From contig CAKSPU010000006.1 of the NCBI GenBank assembly GCA_934486875.1, positions 1 through 64,000 on the forward strand: a stretch of 64,000 bases of DNA, in the 5' to 3' direction. Origin of the DNA: an uncultured Oscillospiraceae bacterium (lineage in GTDB: Bacteria; Bacillota; Clostridia; Oscillospirales; Ruminococcaceae). This document shows, piece after piece, positions 1 through 8,296 of this stretch. The translations under genes and the position numbers were made by a program. Within the stretch, counting starts at the first letter, position 1. Each line of letters starts with the position of its first letter. Under the pieces are notes generated by a model. The model was not told the DNA's origin and did no database searches. It saw only the letters and a list, made by a program, of their open reading frames with translations.

Positions 1-157
1 CATTGTCGATATCCGAAGCAATTTTTATCCGAATGTTCCACCCGCCGCCGATGTCAAGTCTGTAAAGCGGCTCAAGGGCATCAAGCTTTTTTATCCTCCT
101 GTCGCCGCCCTCACCGCCGCCCGACATCATAATCCAACCCGCTTCCTCAGCCGTCAT
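1..157 (-). CDS. Phage protein of unknown function, cut by window edge
   Basis: The reading frame starts at an ATG that overlaps the stop of the preceding gene in an ATGA arrangement, which suggests translational coupling. It stays open to the window edge (52 codons visible). The visible part is Gly-rich and basic and shows no motif I recognise. From its place after the tail genes it is probably a small tail or baseplate protein; this is only inferred from order. Confidence 0.6.
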   Translation of the reverse strand, partial: MTAEEAGWIMMSGGGEGGDRRIKKLDALEPLYRLDIGGGWNIRIKIASDIDN

Positions 158-372
158 AACCATTCACCTTCTTCAATAGTTTCTGAAAAATTATACCGCT
201 CATTTCCGCTCCCCTCAGCCGTCCAGGTCTGCTTGAAACTTCCGTAAACGGCATAAACCTCATTGTCGGAAACCTTAACTATCTTGTCGGGAGGGTCGCC
301 TCTGATATGTACATCAGATTCAGCAAAACCGTTTTTGCAGCTTCGGATAATTTCTCCGCCCATTGATATCAC
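154..372 (-). CDS. Small phage tail-region protein, unknown
   Basis: This 72-residue protein sits between the large tail protein gene and the next small gene, with ATGA overlaps on both sides, so it is part of a tightly packed tail operon. It has no membrane segment or signal peptide, and I do not recognise the family. The overlaps at both ends are good evidence that it is translated. A minor tail or baseplate role is inferred from position only. Confidence 0.65.
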   Translation of the reverse strand: MISMGGEIIRSCKNGFAESDVHIRGDPPDKIVKVSDNEVYAVYGSFKQTWTAEGSGNERYNFSETIEEGEWL

Positions 373-1550
373 TCCTTGCTTGTTTTGTCCGATTTTTTAT
401 CGGTCTCGTCTTCAAGAACGATGAGCCCCTGATATTTGGTATGCATAATGTTCCCGCTCTTTTTTCCAAGCTCGACCTTGTTCCTGGTCAGCCTGTGCCG
501 TGAACCGATTTCACCATCGCCGGGAGCATTTCCCGAAAGCGATGCAATAATTCCGCAGGCGGTAATTTTGCAGGAAACACTATGAGCTATAAGATCATAC
601 CCCTGTGCAAACTTTATCAGCTCCGCAGGATATGGCACGGAAGGAACAACAGCCTTGTCACATTTAAACTGTGTGACGGTTTTGCCGCTTGCCCTGTTCC
701 ATACCTCCTCACAGCCTGCCTGCGTTATGAGGTCGGAATTTATCTGCAATGTATCGTAGGAATACCCCACATCACCCATCGAATACTGCACGCCGCTCCC
801 GTTTGTGCAAAGAACACCGTTCGCCTCGTATTCAATGCCGATGTCAAGCGCCGTGTGCTCCTTTACCGCCATAGATGCGGAATAACTTCCATATGGCACG
901 AATGTACATACATTATCATCTGTCATATAGAAAAATCCGCAGCAGGTTTCGGCGATAAAACTCAGCACCTCGGAGCAGGTGGCTTGAAGCTTCGCCCTCG
1001 GAATTTCCGTGAGCCACGATGGAATGCCCGTAATATCCGAAAAGCCCACAAGCCCAACGATTATTTCCCGTACTTCCGAAATCGGAAGTGTCGGAGTGTA
1101 ATTTGCCTCTTGGGTCTCATCGTATTTCGAGCCGTCCCACTTATAATATTTGCTTTCCGAAGTGTCAAGATAGATTTTTGTCTTAACGCCCGTTTTCGGA
1201 AAAGCAGATTTCCTCGGATATTTTATAAGCCCCAGCTCCAGGCATTTGTCAATGGGAAAATCAATATCGGCAAATGCCAGCCTGTCAAGGCAGGTCACGG
1301 AAACAACACCCTTGCTTTTCGTCCTGCTGTCGATGTAATACGTAGGCAGACCGCTCATACCCTTCACAACGGTTTTCGCCGCCCTTGCCGCATACAGCTC
1401 CCCGGGAACATCAAAGCTCAGCTGAGATATGCACAGCCCGCTTGTCCCGATTCCGTCAGTATTCCGCCGCACATTCACATTTCCGAATTTGCTCAGCGGA
1501 CTGTCAAGAATTTCGATGCTCAGGCTAAAGAGAGCCGCCCGAGCTTTCAA
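369..1550 (-). CDS. Phage tail protein (baseplate/hub-like)
   Basis: The 393-residue protein follows the tape measure gene and a short tail gene, the slot normally filled by the tail hub or tail-associated protein of siphoviruses. The first part (about residues 1-110) is rich in beta-forming stretches, as in hub domains. The C-terminal end is Lys/Asp-rich and probably flexible. The ATG lies 26 bases inside the previous gene. No peptidase motif is evident. The role is inferred from synteny, not from a recognised domain. Confidence 0.6.
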   Translation of the reverse strand: MKARAALFSLSIEILDSPLSKFGNVNVRRNTDGIGTSGLCISQLSFDVPGELYAARAAKTVVKGMSGLPTYYIDSRTKSKGVVSVTCLDRLAFADIDFPIDKCLELGLIKYPRKSAFPKTGVKTKIYLDTSESKYYKWDGSKYDETQEANYTPTLPISEVREIIVGLVGFSDITGIPSWLTEIPRAKLQATCSEVLSFIAETCCGFFYMTDDNVCTFVPYGSYSASMAVKEHTALDIGIEYEANGVLCTNGSGVQYSMGDVGYSYDTLQINSDLITQAGCEEVWNRASGKTVTQFKCDKAVVPSVPYPAELIKFAQGYDLIAHSVSCKITACGIIASLSGNAPGDGEIGSRHRLTRNKVELGKKSGNIMHTKYQGLIVLEDETDKKSDKTSKE

Positions 1551-1905
1551 GGCTTACGGCGGCTACAGAGAATGAACAGGAGCAGTAAATTCCTGCCATA
1601 TTTGCGGATTTGTATGTTTTCGGAACCTTTGTGACGCTCACAATTCCCGTGTATTCGGGAGACGTGAATTTGAATGTCCTGCCGATGAGCACATTCAGAA
1701 GCTTTGTGATCTCCTCATTATTCATAAGCCCCGTTGTGATGTCTGCGGAAAATCGCCGCCCCTTTGACTGCTCCACCGTAGAAAAATCCCAGTTCTCAAA
1801 GCTCGTGTCAATTTCGTGGGACCAGCTCGGAGCATATGCCGAAATTGATTTAAGGGTATAATCACCGATACCCAGCGTAATTCCGCCGTTATAAATTTTA
1901 CGCAT
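1525..1905 (-). CDS. Small tail protein following tape measure
   Basis: This 126-residue protein starts just inside the end of the tape measure gene (8-base overlap) and its end overlaps the next tail gene. In siphovirus order this is the place of the distal tail protein, although it is shorter than the usual 230-300 residue Dit proteins. I see no diagnostic motif. A tail-tip adaptor role is plausible and comes from order alone. Confidence 0.6.
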   Translation of the reverse strand: MRKIYNGGITLGIGDYTLKSISAYAPSWSHEIDTSFENWDFSTVEQSKGRRFSADITTGLMNNEEITKLLNVLIGRTFKFTSPEYTGIVSVTKVPKTYKSANMAGIYCSCSFSVAAVSLESSGGSL

Positions 1906-4900
1906 TTAAGGGATTGCCTCCTCTCCGATATTCCTGTGCAAGATTGCTCACGACCTTTGTTGTGATAACTTCACCGTCAACAACAAAGTTTATGACCATA
2001 TCACCGCCAGCTCCCCCAGCGCCTGCCGATGCAGCGGAGGCGCTCAGGTTCTGCCCGTTTATGGAATTAAAGAATGCACCGCTTATAATGGAATCGTAAT
2101 CCGACATACTGTCAATGATACCCTGCAAATAGCTGTCGGCGGTTTCCTTGCCCTTTTGGTAAGCCTCATCGGGCATATTTGCGTAGATGTCACTCACGCC
2201 CTGCGCCGCAAGCTGATTTGCTTCGTCAAGCTTGTCCTGCACGTCATACGCACCCGTCTTTTCAACTTCCTCCATATATGCGGCATAGTCCTTGTAATAC
2301 TGCTCCCGCTGTTTCTCGGACATTGCAAGGAGCTCGTCAATAAACTGCTGACGGGATCCGTCCTTGTAATCAAACTGCATAACACCTGCAAGCAGGTCAT
2401 CTGAAACGCCCGTAGCTTTGAGCTCGTCCATAGACTTGCGGTATTTTTCAAGAGCCTTGCTCTCTTCGGTAAGGTCATTTAAAACAAACCTGTCCTTGCC
2501 GCCCTTTTCGGTCACGCTTTTACCGAGAGCCGTTCCTGATTTAAGGTAGTCCTTTTCAGCCTGTTCCTGAGCCTTGTTTACATCCTCATAGGCTTTTTTT
2601 ATGCTCTCGGCGGTCTTTTTGGAAGAGTCCTCCCACTCTTTGATGTCATCGTCCTGAATATCATTTCGGAGTTTGAGCCATTTGTCATAATATTCAAGAT
2701 AAAGGTCAGAACCTTTGTCAAGGGTATCAAGTATCTTCTGATACTCATTCAGGAGCCATTCATCGTCATAGCCCTTTTCCTGCTGTTCTCTCTCAGCCGC
2801 TTCCCAGGCTTTTTTGGTCTTCTCTTTCTTTTTGTCCCCGGCTTCCTTCAAAGCCTTTGCGGCTTCATCAGCTTCCTTGTCGGCAGCGGCTTTTTCTTCC
2901 TTGGCAAGTTTTTCATAATAATCATTGACCTTATCGTAATATTTCCACCATTCCTCACTCTCCTCGTCCCGATGAGATTCAAGGTAGGCTTTGCGCTTAG
3001 CCCAGTATTCGGACTCATCTATTTTATGAGTGGCAAGCTCTTTATCATACTCGTCCATTTTTTCTTTGAGCTTTTCGGGATCAAGAATGTTCGTCCAAAC
3101 CTCGTCAAGAGCTTCACGATTTGTCTTGCCAACATTGTTTATAGAATTTGCGGCAGCATCTCTCACCTCGCCCATATGCTTGACGCTGTTGTCCGCCGCC
3201 TGTTCTATTGTCTCTTCATAAGAATTTACAATATCAATGGCAGCATAATAGTCGTGATAAAGAGAACCAAGCTGGTCGGAAAGTTCATCAAAAGTTCCCG
3301 CACTGCCTACCTTATTGCCCTGATAATCAAAATTATACAGCTCCTTGCCGCTTAAATTACTTGTGCCGTAATATTCACGGTTTTTCTCCATAAGCTTTTC
3401 AAGAGTGTCAATTTTTGACTTGTAGTCCTGAGCCGTTGCCTTCGCACTATCAAGATTCGTTGCCGCTTCCTGATTTGCGAGTTCGATTGATTCTTCTTTC
3501 AGCTTGTTGAACTCTTTGAGTGTCTCATTAAGCCCTTGATACTCTTCGTCAAGTTCATTCACCTTGTCAGAATGTTCCGAAAGCTTTTCGGCGGCATTGT
3601 CAATTGCTTCTTTAAGACCTATTGCCGTAGTGATCGCAATAGCCGCAATGCCTATCCAGCCGCTTAAACCTATTCCGAAAGCACTGAAACCCGATGAAGC
3701 AGCATTTACAACCGAAGCAACGCCAGATACAGCATCTTTTATATCTTTGAATCCTTTTATCGCCGTGCTTATCCTGTCAGCTCCGAGTGCGACTTCCAAA
3801 GCAGCAAAAAGGCTAAGCAGTAAGTCTTTGTGGTCAATGACAAATTCAACCGTATCAACAAACCCGTCCGCAAGCTTCTGCACACCGCCGCCGTCGATCC
3901 ACTCCTGAAGCTTTACGAGCGCATCATCAAGCAATGGCTTTATCTGCTCCATCATATCCACAAGCGCATCTTTTATAACGTCGATATTGTCATTAAGAAT
4001 AGTAAGACCGCCCTGTGCAAAATCGTCAAGAGGTTTTGCTATATCAACAAGAGCATTCTCCCACGAGGCTTTCAGCTTGTTCATAGAGCCTTCAAGGGTG
4101 GTCTCAGCTTCAAGAGCCGTTGTGCCTGTTATTCCGAGATTTTCCTGAATAACGTGGATAGCCTCTATCACCTTGTCAAAGGGAATTTCCTTGACATTTT
4201 TTGCAGTAGCGACCATTTCGCCGTTCAGAACACCCGAATCGTTTATAAGCCTTGCCATTTCAGCCTGCGAGCCGCCATAGCCGAGCTTTAAGTTATCAAG
4301 CATTGTGTAATTCTGTTTTGCAAAGCCTTGATAAGCGTATTGCACCGAGCTCATAGCCGTGCCCATTTTATTCGCATTGTCAGCCATATCAATAAGCGCC
4401 TGATCTGCAATTTCAGCCGCCTTTTTCGTGTCACCCTCGAGACCCTGCAAAAGGGTCGCAGAAAAGCCCGTAACGGTTTCCATATAGTTGTTTGCGGAAA
4501 TTCCTGCGGTCTTGAATGCATTTTCGGCGTTTTCAAGCACAATGTCCTCAGCACCTGCAAAAAGCGTCTCAACGCCGCCTACAAGCTGTTCATACTGAGA
4601 ATAAGCGCCAAGGGCATCGCTTGAAAGCTTTCCGAGAGCCGCCGCAACCGCTCCCGTGGTGGCAAGAGCGACCTTTTCTACATTCTGCAATGCAGATATC
4701 ACCTTGTCGTAGTCCTTGCCCGCATTCTCACCAATGCTTCTCTGCTGCTCCCGAAGATTTTCAAGAGCATTCTCGGTCTGCTCAACTTCACGCCTGTATG
4801 CACGGTATTCGCTTTCGTTTATATTACCGTTGGCTCTTGCCGTATTGATATCTTCCTCAACAGATTTCAACGCTTCAAGCCGCCTGCTGAGCTGTGATAT

Positions 4901-5089
4901 CTGTTCGGCATAAAGCTGATTTCTCTGAGCCGCCATTTCTGCGGAATTGCCGCCCTCACGGATAACGTTGTTGACCTCACGCATTTCTCTTGAAAATGCT
5001 TTCATTGCGGTATCACTTTCACTCAGTCCAGCTTGAACTCCCGTAGTATCAATGCCGATTTTCGCCATATAGCCGTATTTATTTGCCAT
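1898..5089 (-). CDS. Phage tail tape measure protein
   Basis: Tape measure proteins set tail length and pass through the tail tube during DNA ejection. This 1063-residue protein is the longest in the phage. It starts with a coiled-coil region (about residues 30-130), followed by the TP901-type core with a repeated Ala/Gly/Asn helical pattern (about 150-350). Hydrophobic segments around residues 420-500 include an Ala/Ile/Gly-rich stretch. A very long charged coiled coil (about 500-960) follows, then a Gly/Ala-rich tail. Length, coiled coils and position just before small tail genes all agree. Confidence 0.92.
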   Translation of the reverse strand: MANKYGYMAKIGIDTTGVQAGLSESDTAMKAFSREMREVNNVIREGGNSAEMAAQRNQLYAEQISQLSRRLEALKSVEEDINTARANGNINESEYRAYRREVEQTENALENLREQQRSIGENAGKDYDKVISALQNVEKVALATTGAVAAALGKLSSDALGAYSQYEQLVGGVETLFAGAEDIVLENAENAFKTAGISANNYMETVTGFSATLLQGLEGDTKKAAEIADQALIDMADNANKMGTAMSSVQYAYQGFAKQNYTMLDNLKLGYGGSQAEMARLINDSGVLNGEMVATAKNVKEIPFDKVIEAIHVIQENLGITGTTALEAETTLEGSMNKLKASWENALVDIAKPLDDFAQGGLTILNDNIDVIKDALVDMMEQIKPLLDDALVKLQEWIDGGGVQKLADGFVDTVEFVIDHKDLLLSLFAALEVALGADRISTAIKGFKDIKDAVSGVASVVNAASSGFSAFGIGLSGWIGIAAIAITTAIGLKEAIDNAAEKLSEHSDKVNELDEEYQGLNETLKEFNKLKEESIELANQEAATNLDSAKATAQDYKSKIDTLEKLMEKNREYYGTSNLSGKELYNFDYQGNKVGSAGTFDELSDQLGSLYHDYYAAIDIVNSYEETIEQAADNSVKHMGEVRDAAANSINNVGKTNREALDEVWTNILDPEKLKEKMDEYDKELATHKIDESEYWAKRKAYLESHRDEESEEWWKYYDKVNDYYEKLAKEEKAAADKEADEAAKALKEAGDKKKEKTKKAWEAAEREQQEKGYDDEWLLNEYQKILDTLDKGSDLYLEYYDKWLKLRNDIQDDDIKEWEDSSKKTAESIKKAYEDVNKAQEQAEKDYLKSGTALGKSVTEKGGKDRFVLNDLTEESKALEKYRKSMDELKATGVSDDLLAGVMQFDYKDGSRQQFIDELLAMSEKQREQYYKDYAAYMEEVEKTGAYDVQDKLDEANQLAAQGVSDIYANMPDEAYQKGKETADSYLQGIIDSMSDYDSIISGAFFNSINGQNLSASAASAGAGGAGGDMVINFVVDGEVITTKVVSNLAQEYRRGGNPLNA

Positions 5090-5095
5090 ATATTT

Positions 5096-5716
5096 TTACC
5101 TCGCGTCAAAAATTTCCTGTAATCTTCGTTTAAGTTCCCGCTCACCCCAATTTTGCACCTCTGTTACAAAATAAGTTCCTTCGGAGGAACGCAAATATGT
5201 TTTATTGTGTGCTACAGTATCGTGTGTGAAATTGAGAAGATGAATTATAGACCATCTTGCTGTATTTCTGACAGCATATATAGTTCTCGGCATCCTTGTA
5301 GAACGTATATTAGTTCCTATGGTTGATTGCTGAAGTGAATACGAATATACAGGAAAAAATGTGCCAAGAACATTTGTTGTAAGCCTTTTCCAACTTTGCA
5401 TTGTTACCCCCGGCTGATACTTCCAATTTTTTTCCTCTCTTATTGCTTTAGGGACATTGGGCGACCTATGGACAATTATTCTTTTCACTATCTGGGTATT
5501 TTTGGAATAATTTCTAATTGGAGTAGCCCGTTTAATCTTCGATAACATCTGTCCTTGAATATCATTGGCTATATCGTGAGCTTCGTCAACAATGGATTCT
5601 GAATATTCCAGAATACTTGTCAGAATATCGTTGCTCATTCTTACAGCTTCTCGCCCGCCAAAACGATTTAAAATATAAATGTTGTCATATGATTGTCTAT
5701 TGTTACTTGCCACCAT
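5096..5716 (-). CDS. HK97 gp10-like head-tail/tail completion protein
   Basis: Proteins of this type sit at the head-tail joint or terminate the tail tube. The ATG chosen follows a GGCGG ribosome site; about 25 residues further in is an amphipathic start (MSNDILTSILEY) typical of the gp10 family, followed by a helical segment and a TPIRNYSKNT-like loop. The gene is directly before the tape measure gene and directly after a hairpin repeat. In most HK97-type phages this gene would lie next to the connectors at 13.0-13.7 kb, so it appears to have moved together with the terminase-portal block. The family match is moderate. Confidence 0.6.
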   Translation of the reverse strand: MVASNNRQSYDNIYILNRFGGREAVRMSNDILTSILEYSESIVDEAHDIANDIQGQMLSKIKRATPIRNYSKNTQIVKRIIVHRSPNVPKAIREEKNWKYQPGVTMQSWKRLTTNVLGTFFPVYSYSLQQSTIGTNIRSTRMPRTIYAVRNTARWSIIHLLNFTHDTVAHNKTYLRSSEGTYFVTEVQNWGERELKRRLQEIFDAR

Positions 5717-5730
5717 TCCCACCGCCTTTC

Positions 5731-5813
5731 AGGTATAAAAAATGCGCCTTTGCAGTCAACTGCAAAAACGCATAAAAGATATAAGAAAAACCGCCTTGAT
5801 ATCAAAGCGGTTT
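5731..5813 (-). repeat. Hairpin repeat R1 with second hairpin
   Basis: An outer stem ATGCG (5742-5746) and CGCAT (5769-5773) encloses the perfect palindrome TTTGCAGTCAACTGCAAA at 5749-5766. On the minus strand it is followed by a T-rich tract, ATACCTGA and the ribosome site of the gp10-like gene. A second stem, AAACCGC (5788-5794) with GCGGTTT (5807-5813), lies on the other side. The layout is terminator-like but ends only about 15 bases before a start codon. Confidence 0.85.
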
Positions 5814-5847
5814 ATATGTCAGATTACTTGCTGTGATTATTATTCTG

Positions 5848-5907
5848 CTATTTCCAACTGTTAAGGAGTTCAAAAACTTCTGCTTCTGAAAGTGGATTGT
5901 TTTCCAC
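5848..5907 (-). CDS. Possible 19-residue peptide
   Basis: A GTG codon four bases after the previous stop is preceded by GAGGAGGAG and opens a 19-codon frame ending in TAG. The peptide is acidic and probably helical. The ribosome site is formed by Glu codons of the gene before it, so it may be accidental. It could also be a remnant of a longer gene cut by the hairpin R1. Confidence 0.25.
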   Translation of the reverse strand: MENNPLSEAEVFELLNSWK

Positions 5908-5911
5908 CTTG

Positions 5912-6148
5912 TCACTCCTCCTCATCAACAATTTCTACAGATTCATTTTTAAACACTTCCGTTATTACAGCATCAAAGTCTTTGGCTTCATTGGCAATTT
6001 TGATTATATCATCAATGCAATTCCTTTCGGAAGCAAATAACATAATCATAATTATTCCGTTTTCCTTTTCCTTATCTTCCAAATCATAAGGCAGTGATTT
6101 CAGCTTTTTTATAAGTGCTGTTTCTTTTTCGCTGAGCTTATTGTTCAT
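5912..6148 (-). CDS. Small acidic protein paired with portal gene
   Basis: The 78-residue product is strongly acidic at its end (VDEEE) and mostly helical. I chose the ATG nine bases after AGGGAGG; it overlaps the end of the portal gene, so the two are translationally coupled. I do not recognise the family. Because the portal carries an unusual extra C-terminal domain, this coupled acidic gene could encode a partner or immunity protein for that domain; this is a hypothesis from arrangement only. Confidence 0.65.
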   Translation of the reverse strand: MNNKLSEKETALIKKLKSLPYDLEDKEKENGIIMIMLFASERNCIDDIIKIANEAKDFDAVITEVFKNESVEIVDEEE

Positions 6149-7664
6149 TTTCAAATACCTCCCTGACTGCCGATATCATTTCCTCGTTCCCGTCAATAGA
6201 AATCTTGTATGTAAAGCCGTAATCTCCAAATCCGTAAACCTTTATAAGGTAAAAGCGGTTTCTGTTCTCATAAGGGTATGTACTGCCTTTTTCGGCATTT
6301 GGAAAGTCAGTAGCAAATTGACTTGAAACTCTTTTCCGTTCCGCCTTTGACATCTTCACCCTTGCACTCGGCAGACTTCCGTTCATTTTGCCGTTAGGAA
6401 GCTGAATATATTTGCCTCTTACATCAATTATATCATCATTTCCCGATTTGTCAACAGGCTGAGAAACATTAGCCCCCTCGCCCGTGCCGATATTCACCAT
6501 AGCATTCGTATTCGGCGTGTATATCTGATTTGTTTTCGGGTCAAGAAGAACATCATTGAGCCCCAGCTTGATGAAATTGATACCGAGAGGAGGAAGATCT
6601 TCACGTTCCCTCACCTCATCGAGCTGCATAAAATTGTTCTGCAAAGCTACAGCATAAGCACTGTACCTCTGCTGAATATCGCCCCTCGTAAGCTCTCGTG
6701 TGTCAAAGGCAAAATAAACGCTCCCACGCTCATTTTCAAGGAGCAGATCATTGTCATAAGCCGCCTCAAAAGCGTCTATAACAGGCATTACAGCGTTCTT
6801 TACAGTGGCATCGGAAAGAATGCCGTCCGCCGTCCCGAAGAGCTTCATTATCTCAGAATTTGCCGTCTGCATATTCTGATTTATCTGCATTTCCACAGAA
6901 GAATTTGAAACTTCCTTGAAGTCAATGCCATTGTTCAGAAATACGATATTCTCGGTGTTCTCGTTTGAGTAAAGCTTAGCCCACGCCGCCTTGACCTCGT
7001 CCACCGCAGGCTTTGCAAGAGTCTTTTCCGATTTCAGAAAACCTTTTTTATTTCCGCCCTTCACAAGCTGATTTTTCTGAAATTTCATCATCTGATATGC
7101 GGTGTCGATAATAAGCGGGTTTTCCTGCACAATGCCCCGCCCCTTTCCGAAGCCGTCAGTGTTTTTCAGAACTTTCAGCATCTGATAGGGATAATATATC
7201 CTGCCAAGTATGGAATACTGAAAACGCTTGTGTATGATGTCCGTCAGATTTTTCTGCACAGCTACATATTTTTCGGAAACATAGTAAAGCTTGTCGGGGG
7301 TGTCGTAGTTCCTGCCGATGTAAGCAAACGCAGAACCGGTCAGAAGATAGTCCCGTACCATAGAAAAACGCATCTCATCAGCCGATATAGTGTCACCCGT
7401 CACGGAATTGAGCATTTTTATACGTGGGTCGTCGGTGATCTCCTTTACAGACGTTCCCTCTCTGCGGTACATCTTCACAGGAAGCATAGCCACCGCCGAA
7501 GCAATCATATTGACGCATCGGGCAACGCTTGGTATCTGCATAGCAGTGTCGCAGTCAACAGAACTGCCGTACAGCTTTGAATACATAATATCAGCCGCAA
7601 GCCCGCTGTTTTCTATTGTCATATCCCGCTTTTCCACAGTTTCTTTCTTTGAGAAAAATCCCAT
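6138..7664 (-). CDS. Phage portal protein (HK97 type) with extra C-terminal domain
   Basis: The portal forms the dodecameric ring through which DNA enters and leaves the head. Residues 1-390 match HK97-family portals: a conserved region around SVARCVNMIASAVAMLPVK, then the wing and stem helices and the DEVREREDLPPLG segment typical of the C-terminal stem. After about residue 400 there is a linker containing KYIQLPNGKMNGS, then a compact segment of about 70 residues starting near MSKAERKRVSSQ that portals normally lack. The start is the ATG after a weak GGGAGCGG site. The extra domain is discussed in the findings. Confidence 0.93.
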   Translation of the reverse strand: MGFFSKKETVEKRDMTIENSGLAADIMYSKLYGSSVDCDTAMQIPSVARCVNMIASAVAMLPVKMYRREGTSVKEITDDPRIKMLNSVTGDTISADEMRFSMVRDYLLTGSAFAYIGRNYDTPDKLYYVSEKYVAVQKNLTDIIHKRFQYSILGRIYYPYQMLKVLKNTDGFGKGRGIVQENPLIIDTAYQMMKFQKNQLVKGGNKKGFLKSEKTLAKPAVDEVKAAWAKLYSNENTENIVFLNNGIDFKEVSNSSVEMQINQNMQTANSEIMKLFGTADGILSDATVKNAVMPVIDAFEAAYDNDLLLENERGSVYFAFDTRELTRGDIQQRYSAYAVALQNNFMQLDEVREREDLPPLGINFIKLGLNDVLLDPKTNQIYTPNTNAMVNIGTGEGANVSQPVDKSGNDDIIDVRGKYIQLPNGKMNGSLPSARVKMSKAERKRVSSQFATDFPNAEKGSTYPYENRNRFYLIKVYGFGDYGFTYKISIDGNEEMISAVREVFENEQ

Positions 7665-7689
7665 TTTTATATATCCGCTCCCTTCATCT

Positions 7690-7717
7690 GGGTATAAAAA
7701 TACCGCCTGTTATAACG
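7690..7717 (-). repeat. Partial hairpin repeat R3 before portal gene
   Basis: The junction between the 181-residue gene and the portal gene carries GGGTATAAAAATACCGCC, the same edge sequence seen beside R1, R2 and R5, followed by a short palindrome GTTATAAC. The TTTGCA core is missing, so this is either a degenerate copy or a different hairpin attached to the same edge. Confidence 0.5.
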
Positions 7718-7732
7718 TCTGTTTTAAACATA

Positions 7733-8278
7733 TCACCATTTCATTCTTTGAGGTCTATATATAAGTTTATTTTTCCCACGTTCACCAAATGGATTTCCTA
7801 ATTCGTAATCAACGCTTGGACGTGATTTGAATTTATTTATCATATCAGAAACATCATTGTCATTGATTGAATTGGCTTTTTCAAATGTTTTGGATAGTCC
7901 ACCTTTGGATTTGATTACGTTTTGCATTTTATTGTCAAGCCTTATTGTATTGCCTGATGAATCAAGCAAGAAATAGCCACCGCTTTGTTCAATATACATT
8001 CGTGTTTTACCATCTGTTCCTATAACAGAAACTCCTTTATATTTAGCATTTGTTATCTTTGCAGATTTCGCTGCCTTAGCCTTCGCCCAAGCTTCATACT
8101 CACCGTCAATATTCCTCTCGAAAACGTAAGCAGACTTCCCACCCTTTGAGTAAAGAAAACCGCCGCCGCTCCCTCCTCCCGCAGTGGTAAACCTACCGTT
8201 CTGCGGGTCGTGATACGGGTTAAAACGCAGTTCCGTATCAGGTATATAATGTCTCGCAGGCATATCCCACATACCCAT
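7733..8278 (-). CDS. Phage protein with N-terminal RFNPYHD-GRF segment
   Basis: The 181-residue product begins with a short segment ending in RFNPYHDPQNGRFTTA and a Gly-rich linker, followed by a C-terminal domain I do not recognise. The same N-terminal segment occurs in the JAB-domain protein at 11030-11770. Such PYHD/GRF linkers are known from head-associated proteins of Firmicutes phages that carry variable C-terminal domains. The start follows GAGGAGG. The gene sits between terL and portal, where a structural or cargo protein is expected. Function of the C-terminal part is unknown. Confidence 0.75.
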   Translation of the reverse strand: MGMWDMPARHYIPDTELRFNPYHDPQNGRFTTAGGGSGGGFLYSKGGKSAYVFERNIDGEYEAWAKAKAAKSAKITNAKYKGVSVIGTDGKTRMYIEQSGGYFLLDSSGNTIRLDNKMQNVIKSKGGLSKTFEKANSINDNDVSDMINKFKSRPSVDYELGNPFGERGKNKLIYRPQRMKW

Positions 8279-8296
8279 AAAAAAGCCTCCTCATTC

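Noticed and set aside
582..1634. Long plus-strand open frame of 350 codons
   Set aside because: It is fully antisense to the tail genes, which have ATGA overlaps and proper ribosome sites; composition is typical of a shadow frame.
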